Shown: in pieces, positions 33,925 through 46,287 of the stretch
How positions within the stretch are numbered: position 1 is the first letter of the stretch
Layout of the letters: each line of letters starts with the position of its first letter
Assembly: GCF_001649575.2 (NCBI RefSeq)
Contig: NC_051445.1
Coordinates: forward strand, 11,944,933 to 12,008,932
Direction of reading: 5' to 3'
Length of the DNA stretch: 64,000 bases
DNA from: Kryptolebias marmoratus
Taxonomy: Eukaryota > Chordata > Actinopteri > Cyprinodontiformes > Rivulidae
Made by a program: the position numbers and the translations under genes
Notes under the pieces: generated by a model
What the model was told of the DNA's origin: nothing
What the model saw: the letters and a program-made list of their open reading frames with translations, nothing else
Databases searched by the model: none

Positions 33925-35211
33925 GTAAGTGTTGCACTTTACTCCTTTTTAATATCATGAATCCATCACCTTCGGGCTACTCTCGAACCACGCCGTAGAG
34001 AAAAGTCCTCTCAGTTACCATTTTATGTGACATTTCCTGCCATTCACTCAGTCTAACCTGCTTTAATTTGCATTAAAACCACAGAAAATGGCCGCTCGTT
34101 GGGAGCGAACGTTTGTGTGAAGCTGATGATGTTTGTGACCTTTCTGCTTTCCTCTCCCCTTGACCCTTAATTATTTATTTAATTCGAATAAGTTTTCCCT
34201 TGCAGAGGAATGCTGCTGGAACAAAAAGACCTGGGTACATTTTATTTTGTTTGTTTTTTTATTTTGCTCAAAAATAGCCCCTTAAAACGTCCAATTTCAC
34301 CCTGGACCCCAGAGGATTGAAGAAAACAGCCACCCATTTTACCACTGGTGCTCTCTTGGTGACTATGGAGACCTCTGTTTGTGTCTGTAAGCCAGGTTAA
34401 ATGAGTCAAGGTGTCTGGTATTGTTCAATATTTAAAATAAATAAAAAATAAGGCTCCTCTGACTCCCAAGGCAGGGACGTCTTGGATGAGAATCAAAGAT
34501 GAAACCAGTGGAGGGGGGAGTTTTCCTCTCTTTCAAAGCGTCGAGGCTTTATGGTGCATTTAAGGTAATCCTTTTAAAACCGTCCTTTTGAATGTGTTGC
34601 TGCCTCCTGCGCTCCCCCTGGCCGTCCTCTGCACGCTTCCTCTCTGTCTCTAGTCAATCTCAGGGTGGCTAAATTTAGCCGGCGGCGTCTATTTAAGCCA
34701 CTCCACTATAAGCTCCGCGAGGCCCCTCGGGGCCCCAGACTCCTCTCGGGAAGGCGCTCGATTATGAGACCTAAATTGCGCGGCTGGGAGAGGACGGATT
34801 CCGGGGAGCGAAGTGTGTCATCACCAGGCTGATGGGTGACGCGCCCAATGAAAACACCTTTAAAAAAGACAGAAAAAGTGTAATAATCCTGCACTGAAAT
34901 GTTGCCCCGAAACCGGGTGGTTTATGGACGTCCACCGAGCAGGCCAGCAGCTTTTGTCAGCAGCCTCAGACTCCAGAGTGGCCCCCCCGTTACCCTGGTC
35001 TGTGCCAGAGCTTTTGTCGTCTAGTCAAAAGCCAGGGTCGCCCGCGAGGCCTGTCGCTGCTGCTGCAAACTGCTAATGAAGAGCTGAGCTCTCCGAGGCA
35101 ACAAGGTTCCCGGCCCACATGTGAAGGCGGGGTAACGTTGGCGCATGTGGAAACGGTTGCAGGAAAGCTGCTGGACTCACGGCGTTGGGCCTAATCGTAA
35201 AAAAAAAAAGA

Positions 35212-35408
35212 GATGGGCAACCCTGGTCCTCGAGGGCCACTATCCTGCATGTTTTCCTTGTTTCCCTGCTCTAGGACACCTGATTCAGTGGTTAAATCAC
35301 CTCTTCATGTTCTACAGAAGCCTGTTAATCACCCATTCATTCAGATCAGGTGTGTTGGAGCAGAGGAACAAGTAAAACCTGCAGGGTGGTGGCCCTCCAG
35401 GACTGGAG
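35212..35408 (-). mobile_element. Palindromic hAT MITE, family D copy 3, truncated
   Basis: It runs opposite to the copies at 21406 and 27255 (centre reads CTTCATGTTCTACAGAAGCC). Its right terminal GGAGACCCCTG is lost where the element at 35412 begins, with GGACTGGAG directly before the junction. Confidence 0.8.
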
Positions 35409-35688
35409 TTAGGCCCGGTCCCAACACTCGGACTTCCACCCTGTGCCCCTCCTATGAAGTGTGTTCTCAGTGGAAGTGCACAGAAGGGTTCGTGTGCAGC
35501 AGGTTACAAGCATGCAGAAGTTGGAGAATTGGGACAGTACGGGTTATGTCATCGACTTGCGTCTCTGCGTCGTAACTGCGGCATCCAACATGGCGGACCG
35601 GTCGCTGTTTTGGCATTCGAACCCTTCAGCACGAACGCACGTATGAAGGACACGAGGGTGGAAGAGCGAGTATTTGGACCGGGCCTTA
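35409..35688. mobile_element. PIF/Harbinger-type MITE with TTA target duplication
   Basis: The element (35412-35685) starts GGCCCGGTCCCAACACTCG and ends CGAGTATTTGGACCGGGCC; the inverted repeat match extends for about 35 bases to TTCCACCCT. Both sides carry TTA. A three-base TTA/TAA duplication with GGCC-type ends points to PIF/Harbinger. There is no transposase. Confidence 0.8.
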
Positions 35689-35730
35689 TATAGGACGACC
35701 CTCTGCCCCTTCAACTACAACTGGATATAT

Positions 35731-35955
35731 GAGGTTTTAAATATGTTGTGTTTATTGTAACCTCATCAAACACAACATATTTTGATACCATTAAATCGAT
35801 CTTTTAAAGGCAAATCCAACACAATCTGACTTTTGCAAATCGGTCTACTGGTTACCAATTTCTTGTCAAAAAGTGATCATCAAAATGGGTCTAAATGAAT
35901 CCAGTTTTTAAACAGGCAGCAACAGGAAGTCCTGTGTTTAACTTCCTGTTCTCAC
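35731..35955. repeat. Dispersed repeat family A, copy 2
   Basis: It matches 412-611 from CCTCATCAAACAC to AACTTCCTGTTCTC. On its left is a short hairpin (AAATATGTTGTGTTT answered by AAACACAACATATTT) not kept in copy 1. Confidence 0.75.
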
Positions 35956-36588
35956 GCCGGGATGAGGCCGAGGAATCGCTCTGATTGGCTGTAAATCTTC
36001 AGATTATTCAATCCTGGATAACACCTGAGTGAAGAAGTCCAAAGGGCCAGCTCCCGCTCGCAGATTTTTTTTAATGTAGGTCATAAAATATTTAATTTCA
36101 TCTGAGTTGAGAAATTAATGAATGAATTGGCTCGATCATCGCCTGACCCAGTTAGCTCCAGTTTCCTCAGATATAAACAACCGTTGCATCGTTAAAGAAG
36201 ACGTGGAACATCCATGCTAACCGAACGCTCAGGATTTTCTCCTTCCTCGCTCCTGTAACCAAAAAAAACCCCAAAAACAATTATAAACTTCACGCCTGCC
36301 GTATCATTATTGGCCGGCGGTATGCACAGTCAAGGTGGCCATGATTTGTTTGTTTTAATTATTTTTTCTTTTGAGTGGAAAATAAATTGTAGGACATAAT
36401 TAAAAAAAAAAAAAGATTATTCACAACTGAGAAGCACTAATGTAGAGTCTATAAAGACATAAAGGTGCAAAGAGCCGTCCTCATTCTCCTTTGACTTATT
36501 CCTATCTTCTGTTCGGAGCTAATAGGAGTAATAAAACATGTTTGTTTGTTTTAATGCTGCAGGAGAGAAGCGAAGCCTCCAGGGGGCC

Positions 36589-39500
36589 ATGTCGGGGGGC
36601 AGCGGCACGAACAACAGTTGGACCATTCTCTCCTCCGAGGTACCTCTGTTTCATCAAGAGCCTGAAAAAGACATGCAGTAGCACTGGCATCTGAAATAGA
36701 AAGCTCCTCGTCCCAATTGATTCTTTTTTTTTTTTTTTTTCCTTTCTTTTGGGTCACCTGGATATAAAATAGGTTTCTGTCTGAATTATAAAGAATCCAG
36801 ATAAATCTGTGATCCTCTGTTCTGTGGGGGCCTTAAACCCAAACATGCAATGTCTTTAAGAAGATATCGAGTTCATGCTGATGCTCAGCGATGATAAAGA
36901 CTTCTACCTTCATAAGACTCCAGACTTTTCCCCACAGTGACCATCTTTGTCTGCGTTTCTCGTAGGAAAGTGTTGCTGAGACCCTGAGGCCCTTCACAGC
37001 GGGGGCAGAGCAGCATGAAGGAAGCCCAGCCTCTCCAACAGGTGTCTTTCACTGCGTTTATTTTTCTTATCGAAGCAGGGAAAAACATAATCATCGCAAA
37101 CCAACGACTACATTATGTCCTGTAATACGTGGGAGTCTGTCAAATGAATCAAAATAAGCTCACGTTAAAACTGATGCCGATGCCAAATGGACGCAAAGAT
37201 TTAAGAGCCACAGATTGTTCAGCTGCACGTTGTAATGCATACGCTGATTTACCAAATCACAATATAGTATTCTGACAAAAATAGTCATTCAGAAAGCTTC
37301 AAATCTGCCACATTAAGCCTGTGAAATTAGCATCGATCTAACAGCCTGACAGAACGACCCTGCCGAAAAATGCAACAAGCCGCTGCCCGTTCTTTGTTTC
37401 AGTCTCTAGAGAGACTCCAAGCAGACGGTTTGTGATACTTTCATGAAGTTTTCTCCAAACGATAACTGCGGACGGCCTGGTTGGAGTGTGTGGCTGTCAA
37501 AGCGCCGCCCCGTGGGTCCGTTCCAGGCAGGAAAGCTGTTTATTTATCACCCTTCGGGCTCGTCTTTCAGACATTTGTTTGGAAGTTTAAAGTGCAAACC
37601 TTTCGCCGGTGAAGGTTTCCAGAAGCTGAGCTCGCTTCTCGTGCCGAAACCTATTGAAAGGTTTGTTCAAACTCGGCCGTTAATGCGACTCAGATGACCC
37701 TCGGCTGTCCTGATGTTAGGATTCGGGTCAAATATCTCTCCTGAGTTGTATAAACGGAGCTAGCCCGGACAGTTTCCGGCCGAACGGGAAGAACGTCAGC
37801 CGAGGCTCGCAGCTTCTCGTGCAAGCGAGAAGGTGAACTTCTTTAAAAAGACGGAAGGGCCGTGGGCGCCAGCGTTCGGCTCGGTGCCCCGATGTTTTAT
37901 CGTAGCAGTTGTGACACTTACGCATCGCTTTCGGCGCCGCAGCAGGCAACGTTAAGATAAACATCAGCTGCTCCGGTGTTTATTTAACACCCGGCAGCTC
38001 GCTCGTTAGGCTGGTTTTCTTTTTGCACAAGGACATGTTGATGTTATAGAGAACTACAACCGGCTGCAGCTTCTCCTCAGGTTAAATAGAAGAACTCCAA
38101 CAGAGTCGATTACAATAAACTTGTTTCCTTTGGGCAAATATTGAAATGGCCACGAGTCTCAATTAACTACAGCAACGAGGTCGAAGCAAAGGTGGACTAA
38201 TGAGATTAGAAAGAAAAGCAATTATTCCAATTAACATCGAATTAAAGGTTAATTAACGAGCCATTAAACTGTGCTTTCTTTTTGAACGGCGCCTTTTCTA
38301 TATCTATACTGCTTGAAAACGCTTTCCTGTTTTTCACTTTGACAAAAATGAGATTAAAAATACTCAATCAGGCGCTGGATTCAAGAATAAAACTGTTTGT
38401 TTATTAAATATTTAATGCTTCCTGTCCCGTGTCTGTCGGATGACCCAGGTCCTTCAGAGAGCGACCAGCCTGCGAAGAGCGCCGACTCTGCAGAAGGGCT
38501 CCCTGTGGGCGACCATCCTGTAAGACGGCAGAACATGACGCTGTATTCTGTGACTGGGCTGAATTTGTGTTTCCGACTGGCCGTGGGGGGGAGGGGAAGC
38601 ACTGCGCCGGCTCCGTTCTTTTTTTAATTTGGCGATTTTTCATTTTTAATTGCCAGAATATGTCTGGAAACCCCTATTTATAGCCGAGCGGAGACGTTAA
38701 TTCTGAGCGGTGCTTTGTTTTTCCACCTGGCTGCACTTTTTGAGCTTCTGTTGGGAAAGTAACTCAGCCCACTCCGACAGAACTGGGCTTTGCTGAAGAT
38801 AATTCACCAACTTTGCATTTATTCCTCAGCGACTCCGAGCAAAGAAACCTTCTTTTAAACATCTGTTTTGTTTTGTTTTTTCCACACCCAGGTACCAGAA
38901 CGAAACCCAGCAGAACTGGGCTCGGCTCCCCCGCCTCCGGAGGTCTCGGCCACCTCGGAGCACGACGATAATGCCAGCCCGACGGCGGGCCGAGCCGAGG
39001 GTCCGCCGCGGCCCGGCTCGGACCCCGAACCCTCGCCGGGCTCCTGCCCCCTCCTAACGCCCTCTCCTGACGGGCCTCCTCCTGGGCAGGCCGAGTTCGC
39101 GCCGACGGAGGAGCAGCTCACGGAGGAGGAAAGTCGGCCTCTGCGAAGCGAGCGCGACCTGCGGCAGAACGGGGAGGAGCCGGAGCAGGGTGCACGGACG
39201 GCCGACTCGGGGAAACGTGCAGGTGAGAACAAATCCGAGACCCCGTGTCAGGGCGGTAATCCGTGAAACAGAGGGAATTGTCTGCACGGAGCAGCTGGTT
39301 CTGAAGGGGTTCACTAACTGGGCCGCGAGGAGAGAGGCTGAGCGCCACGTAACGAAGACATCACGGCGAGACAAACTTTAGCCGTGTGACACCCCGGCAG
39401 AAGTAAATTGGCTTCAGAGGGACCTGCGCTCTGAAAGGAAAGGTGAAGGTTTTTCTTCTGTCTCCTTTCAGCCTGCAGAGCTTCAGTTCTGCTGTAAAAT

Positions 39501-42500
39501 ATGATGTAAAGGAGAAACATGCTCCCTCTCTCCTTCCTGTCCTTCTTAATAACCAGCTGCAGTTCTGTCTTATTCTGGTGAAAAGACTGAATTATGTCCA
39601 ACAATCAGTACAATAATTAGCTGCTACAAAGGAAAGGATTTGTTGTTTAGGTGGTAACAAATCGAGGTGGGCACATTGGCTCATTTGGTCATAAAATATT
39701 AACACCTGTACTGATATTCATTATCATTTTATTTATTTATTTATTTATTTATTTATTTTACTTACTTCAGCTGTAAGATCAAAGCAAAAGTTACATTTCC
39801 AAATTAAAGACGGCAGTTTGTTTTCTTCCCTCCTCTCTGGCGTGTTACATTAACTTTTGTGGATTTTAAAGGTTTAAGAAACGACAAAATCCCACAGAGA
39901 ATTATTCTGTTCAGAGATGTTTGTCCTTCGATGACCGATCAGAGATCTGTCCGCTCGTCAGATGGAGGATCTTAAAGAAACTCAAAAAGAGATGATTTTT
40001 TAAATTGTTTGAACAATAAAGCACCTAAAGTTGTCGTTTTAACACTCGTCCTCTCCCGTGTGTCCAGAGGTGGACGAGGACAGACCGGAGGAGACGGCAG
40101 AGCGGGGAGAGCCGGAGGCCAGGAGGAAGGAGCCTCTCCTTGCAGCTCTGGAGCAGATCGGACGAAGGGAGGAGGAGGACGAGGAGGAAGAATTTCAGGT
40201 GCCACAGCAGGGAAACGGCAGCGTTTTCTCGCTGAACAAGTGCATCCTGGGAGCTGTCATCCTGCTAGCATTCGGCACAATCTTCTTCTCAGGTAGGCAC
40301 CGCCCTCGCGAGGCGTCACGTTGTTTCCCGCTGATAAGAAACGCATTAAATCAGAACCTGAGTCCCGGTAGATGAGATGCAGGACGCTGAGGGTTTCCTG
40401 TGCCTGCAGGTGTCTTCGTGGACCTGAATGAGGGTAGGCTGATCTGGTCTTGTGTGTTAATGTGGGTCAAAGAATTAATTTATTCACTTCTTTTTGTTAA
40501 GGCATGTTTTCTTCTTTTTTGTGAATGTGCATGCAGAAAAATAGACTTTGCATGTGATACCTTTTTTTTTTAAAAAAAAAAAACAGCTTTCTGCACTTCT
40601 GAATGCATCCATTTCGCAGGAGCATCATCTGTTGTCTTTGTTTTGTTGTTAAAATGTAAAATTTATATGAAACACTGAAGTTATCGCCAGCAGAGCTTTG
40701 TTAGGAGCTGAAAATCATCCCCCACTTACGCTTTGAGCGCCAACTGACCGCATGAGATCTGGTTTTATCACTTTAATGTCATGTAACCACCCGACTGATT
40801 ACCCGAGTCAGTCCAGTTCAAGATGGCTGCCACAGTTAATCAATGACAACTCTGATGTGGAGCTAAATGATATATTTTTTTAAATGAAAAACTGAATCTT
40901 AATGCTCAGTGAAACGTGGAAATGCACGTTATTGTAAGTCACAGAATTAATGTTTTTGTTTTTACTCCTTATCTGTCGGTTTTTAAGCGTGCGCAGTGAC
41001 ACCAAACTTTGCACAATGATTTGCAGAAAGCGACCACGCTGTGGGGGAACTGAGAGACGCGGAGGCCGCTGGGAAACAGGTCAGTCTGGCGCTCGGCCTC
41101 TCGTGCGGCGTTTATCTGCTTCCTGTCTCCGGTTATTTAAAACGGCTCTTTTTAAGCAGAATAAAAACTAGAAAGCAGAGTTTCCCTAAATGAGGATTGA
41201 GCTACGATAACGAACCGGTCCGCGGAGCTGAAAAGGTCGGGGGACCGCTGCTCTAAAGGATGTGCGTTCGGATGTCCCGTTCAGTTCAGCTCATCTCGAA
41301 AAGGAGAAACATTCACTTTTCAGCTCCCTCAGCGACGGGGGGGGGACACTTTGCTTGTTACGCGTGCACATTTAAATTAAAGTAACTCGCTCCAGTGATA
41401 ACTTTGATTTAGAATTCTCCCACTGATGCTGTGTGTGTTGTGAACAGGACTGGCTCGGTCCCGAGGCTCCCCCACACGCAGACGCCGGCAGCTCGGAGCT
41501 CCTGAATAAATTAGCCGAAGGAAGCCAGCAGATTTCTGCGCTCCGAGCCCAGCTTCAGGTGCGACTCCATTCTGTCCTCCGAGCATCAGTGATATATACG
41601 CGTCTAACACAAATGTGTCACCGGCTGTAAAATTCACCCGGGACCGACCCTTTTCTCCTCTCCCTCTCTCTCTCTCTTCATGTCTTCCTCCTCGTCTCTT
41701 TCTTTAACCAGGCACAGAAAGAGGAGCTAAAAGTAGCGAAGGAGCGGGCAGCGGAGGGAGCACAGGAGCGGCTGCTCTGGGAGGAGGTGGAGAAGGAAAA
41801 CAGTAGGTTGAAGACAGAGATGACGTCTCTCCCTGTCCTTCAGAAAGAGAACGACAGGATGAAGAGAGAGCTGCAGTCTGTCGCGGCCCTACAGAAAGAA
41901 CTAGAATCCCTGAGATCCACTGTGACAAAATTAAAACGCTCCTCAGGTGCCGAGGAACAGGGTGAGGAGTAAAGGAGGTGTAGGGAAAATGGAGGGATCG
42001 GAGTTACTTACAAAATTCAATTTAATCTTTCTTTCTTTCGTCGTGTTACTTTTAATTAATCGTGTCTTATTGCTGTAGTTTTATTGACTTCTGTGTCTCT
42101 TTCCAGCAGCCGGTGAGACGGCTCGAGCAGACGTGAGTCACTCTACGCCGCCCCCTCCTGGACAGCCAGAAGACGGCAGCCAGGTCACAGCTGGCTCCAC
42201 GGACAGGCAGACCAGGAAGCTTTGGGATAACCAGAAGGAAAAGAAGGATCTTAAGAGGGATAAATATGAAACGGGCGAGAGGAAGCAGCCTAAGGAGAGA
42301 GGGAAGTCTGCGAGGAAGGAAGGAGAGGAAAGGGAGCTTAACAACGGTGGCAAAAAGGAGTGGAAGAAAGAAAAACACGAGGCAGGAATATTTGGCAAAG
42401 AGAGAGATAAGGCAGGTAAGCATAAGAGGCAGGGGGACGAGGGGAAAGACTGGAAGAGGGAGAAATCCGGGAGAGGTGATGATGGGAAGCTGTGGAAGGA

Positions 42501-43515
42501 AGAGAGAGAGCGGAAAAAAGGGAAACACGAGAATGTGAACGGAGGCAAAGAAAGAGGTAAGGAGGAGAAAAGGGACTGGCAGAAAGGCAGCGAGGGGTGG
42601 AAGGGAGAGAAGGACTGGAAGAAAGGGAAAGATGGCAAAGAGAAGTGGGAAAGGAAGACTCGGAAGGAGGCGGGAGAAACGGGAGAGTGGAAGAAAGACG
42701 GCGAGCGGAGAGATAAAAATAGCAAAGAAGGGAAGGCAAAGAACGAGAGGAAGCAGTGGGAAGATGGCAAGAATCGCGGCAGAGACGGGGCAGGGAGGGA
42801 TGAGAGGAAGAGTCAAACGGAAGAGGAGTGGAGGAGGAGGGACGAGGAGCTGGACCAGTGGAAGAGAGGAGCACAGAGAGAGAAGAAGCGTCAGAAGGAG
42901 TGGAAGAAAGAGCAGTCCAAGTCCCTGAAAACCAAAACCGAGCACAGGCCCGCAGAAAGCCCCGAGCACGACGACGACGAGCACCTGTACGGCGAACAGA
43001 ATCCCGCCCACTCCCACCGCAGGCCCTCCGTGGGTCAGCCCGGGTTCTGGCTCCAGCAGCGGGAGCGCCTCCGCCGCGACCCCAGGCCGCCGCGGCGCTG
43101 CGACTCCCCGGAGAGCTGCGCTCAGGCCGAGCGGCTGCTCCCCGTCACCCTCCCCGAGTTCCAGGCCGTCCTGCAGCCCTACCTGAGCAAGGCGGAGGGG
43201 GCCGGCGTGGGCACCGCCCACACCCAGGAGCTCCGCGGGCTCGCAGCCGAGTTCTTCGAAGACGGTGTGTTCGTGCACGAGCAGATGAGCTTTCGGGACT
43301 TTGCGGAAGATTTGGGAGACGTTCTGGAGGACCTGGTGGAAGGGGAGGACGGGGACGAGGACGAGGACGGGGACGGGGAAGACAGCGCTATAGAGGACGA
43401 AATGGAGGAGTTTGCGAAGGAAGTGTTGAAGAGGTTTTCAGTGCCGGACGTTGGCGAGAGGGAGAGGAGGATGATGGGGGAGAGGAGGAAGGAGAGCGGG
43501 CAGGAACGTGGCTGA
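36589..43515 (+). CDS. pbxip1: PBX homeobox-interacting protein 1 (HPIP)
   Basis: PBXIP1 binds PBX homeoproteins, estrogen receptor and microtubules, and belongs with CCPG1. Ten coding exons: 36589-36639, 36966-37041, 38449-38519, 38892-39222, 40068-40292, 40410-40433, 41027-41079, 41448-41558, 41712-41961 and 42107-43515. Together they give 2601 bases, an unbroken frame of 866 residues. The start MSGGSGTNNSWTILSSE and SVAETLRPFT match the family N terminus. An acidic, Pro-rich part follows, then one membrane segment near residues 231-250 (NKCILGAVILLAFGTIFFSG). Exons 9-10 form a coiled coil. Exon 11 holds about 270 residues of Lys/Glu/Arg/Gly repeats and a conserved C-terminal block, LPEFQAVLQPYL and EFFEDGVFVHEQMSFRDF, before an acidic tail. 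The tail is not His-rich as in human. Exon 7 is a 24-base microexon. Confidence 0.93.
39727..39760. repeat. (TTTA)n microsatellite
   Basis: About eight TTTA units in PBXIP1 intron. Confidence 0.9.
40675..40870 (+). repeat. Dispersed repeat family B, partial copy
   Basis: It contains CAAGATGGCTGCCACAGTTA followed by ATCAATGACAAC, resembling the middle of family B. The ends are not clear. Confidence 0.5.
42104..42109 (+). promoter_or_regulatory. Tandem CAGCAG (NAGNAG) acceptor of PBXIP1 last exon
   Basis: The exon 11 acceptor reads TTTCCAGCAGCC. Use of the first AG gives Gly-Ala-Ala-Gly type sequence and use of the second removes one alanine, both in frame. Confidence 0.6.
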
Positions 43516-44310
43516 CGGAGGAGAACGAAGCAGCTGAGATCAGAGGGAACGCTTCCTTTTTTCACCGCCGTTTCTTAAATCCACACGTCTCACAAGCTGT
43601 CGTTCTGTTTCCTCCTTTTTTTGTTTTGCAGGATGTTTGATCTCCTTCCACTTCCTTCCTTCTGTTGTTTTATTTTTATTTTTTATTTGACATTTACTCA
43701 CCCATCGACCTGCGTACCGTACGGTCACCCAGAGCGAGCCCGGAGCTGCGTCAGGCCGCGGCGCTCAGAGCCGTCGCCTCGCAGCAGCGCGCCTGATGTT
43801 CGTTTTCTCACACGTTACCCGTCTTTAAACGCACCGCGCTCCGCCGACGCCTACTTCCTGTTGGCCGGCGGGACGAGCGGTTTGTCGTCCGCACTGATTA
43901 AGCACCGCAGCTGCACTCCTAACGTCACTTTACCTGTCGCCGTAATAAACTTGAAGCTGTTGGCGTAAAATACATTTAATGAAGTTTCATTCATTTTTCT
44001 TATTTGTACATTTTGCTGAATTTAGGATTATTTAACTTTAGCAGTATTTCTCGGGCACATGTTGAGCATGTATATTTATTTTCAGGTCCAGGCACTAAAA
44101 TGACGTTTAGCCATGAACTGTAACATTTTGTTGTTGTTGGTTAGGTTCTCGTGGTACTTTTTAAGTTCTAAAACCCGTTTTTCTTTGTTTACATGAGGGA
44201 CGGAACGGACTGTGGTCTTTTTTTCTTTTTTGTCTGTTTGTTTTTGTAGCATTTTGAGCTCTGAATGTTTGGATGTGAGCTTCTGTCGCTGCTACAAGTA
44301 AATAAATTCA
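43516..44310 (+). other. PBXIP1 3'UTR
   Basis: Polyadenylation signals AATAAA are at 43944-43949 and 44301-44306. The stretch has no other recognised feature. Confidence 0.55.
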
Positions 44311-46287
44311 ACGCCTGCGTTTGGTGGGAAAGTAAAGAAAGCTTGTCTTTTTTTTTTTAAACTAAACTTAAGAATGTTTCCTTTAAAGATGGCCAAGAAA
44401 TGTAATATTTGTAGGGTTTGAACATTTGGAATTGATCTATAACTTTTATATTTCTGCTTAAAGTTGACCAAAAAACGAAGGATTTAGTTGGTGAAGAAAA
44501 GTTTTTCTTCTGTTTTTTTTTCCTATTTTTTTCAGCTGCTGATCCGTTCAGCCAGGGGCGGCTGGGGGGGTCATATTTGCTTCTAACAGATAAATAAAAC
44601 GCAGAAAAGAGATTTGTCAGCCGGTCCTTTCCCTGAAACCAGGTCACAGAAAAAAACTTTGGTTTTGCCGCTTTGAACATCCTTCGGTCTATCCCCCCCC
44701 CCCCCNNNNNNNNNNNNNNNNNNNNNNNNNNNNNNNNNNNNNNNNNNNNNNNNNCCCCCGACCTCTTCACTTCTGGTTTTTCCTCCAAAGACATTCAGGA
44801 AAACTGGGGAGAAATTAAATAATCCATACTGTTTATGTTAATCTTGCTCGCCATCATTCTTACTCGGTCTACGCCAAACCATGCCCACGTACGCTTGCGC
44901 CTGAGGCAGGTTATCGTCCGTCCGTCCTCATTGGCTGAAGCCCGAGGCCTCGGGCTGACCTTGGAATGAAGCGGCAGGCCGAGGGGGGCGGGGCAAGATG
45001 CCTGTCAATCATTCTGTACCAACAAAGACATTAAATGTTCGGGGCTGAGAAAAGTCGGCCCTAAATTGGAAAGACCCGTTGGTGTTTTCCCGATACCAGT
45101 TTTGTTGTAAATTACACAAAATGTGATCCAACATTTTAAATTTGTGTTTATTCGGAACATGAACATTTTAACTGTGAACACCAGGGAGGACTTGGCTCTA
45201 CTGGACCGCTTATTTCAGCTAATTCTTCACAACGGAGCGATTTAAAACCTGTTTCTTCTTCCTCGAGTTACACTTTAAAACCGCCCTAAACCTTTTCCGT
45301 TGGAGTCCTCCCATACTCGACTCTGACCCCTCTGAACGGCGTCGGGGGTCACGTTGTTGCGAGATGCTTATCGTTCAATTCGCCCGCTTCTGTTTCGGTC
45401 GGATCGGCTCAGGAAACGGGCCTCAGGCTCCTTCATGTGATCTCTGCGCGGCATTCTTTTTTCTCCACGCTTCCCGCCGAGCACGCCGGCGTTTTCAGGC
45501 CCCTTCGTCGTCGTCTTCTGCTGATCCTCGGAGATGATTTACGGGGCAGATGGTGGAAACAGAGTCCTGGCAGTTACAAGACTGAGCTGAAGGTCCAGAA
45601 GACTTATTTCATTTTCCTGATTTTAAATCTCACCTTTCTTGGAGCCGCTCGTGTCTTTACGCATCGAACCGAGACGTTGCCCTCGTGCTTTTCTGTAATT
45701 TAAATATTTTTAGCTCGGGGTTTTGTGACTCAAAGCAGCAGAACCGTCGTGCTTTAACTCAGAACGGGAAAAGGAAGTCCCGTTAAAGGTTACTGAGAGT
45801 AAAGTTTTTACACGTTTAAATCCGCTCAGCGGTATATTTGTCCGACGAGAACTTGCAGAATGTGGCAAAGACATGAGAGAGATTCTTTATATACAAATAA
45901 ACAAAAAAAAGCTAAATTTACACAAAAACAGATTTTCTCAGTTGGTTATTTAAGTAGTTTTCAGCCGTGTCATGAGGACGGGTCTAAGAAAAACAACCAA
46001 AAGGAAAAAAAAACAATCTTAAAGTAAAGAAACTAAATTTTGCACAATTTATTTTTGCTCGTATAAGTGTCTATTTAAGTTAAAAATTTGTAACCGAATG
46101 CCAACGACCATGTGTTTGTGTTCCTATGGAAAAAGCAGAAGTGACTGAAAACAGGTCAACGATGGCGGCGTCCACAGGTGAGACAAGTCCGACAGTTTTT
46201 AATGAATCAGTACGTATTCACGCTTAAATATGCAGGAAAAACAGGTGGCTTAAATTGGAACGGCCTAGAAGTTCTGCAGAAGTGAAG
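44310..46287. other. Intergenic DNA
   Basis: I see no exon. An 18-base perfect palindrome occurs at 44939-44956. Confidence 0.45.
44706..44754. other. Assembly gap (49 N) within poly-C
   Basis: The N run is flanked by C homopolymers on both sides, consistent with a sequencing failure at a C/G tract. Confidence 0.95.

Larger units (their letters stand above)
33925..36562 (+). other. PBXIP1 intron 1
   Basis: No coding sequence was recognised. The intron holds the nested MITEs at 35212-35688 and the second copy of family A. Confidence 0.5.

Noticed and set aside
42067..43278. 403-residue open frame on the minus strand, very hydrophobic (Leu/Phe/Pro/Ser)
   Set aside because: It is the antisense of the purine-rich PBXIP1 last exon. 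GAA/AAG codons read backwards give Phe/Leu/Ser; no domain or start context supports it.
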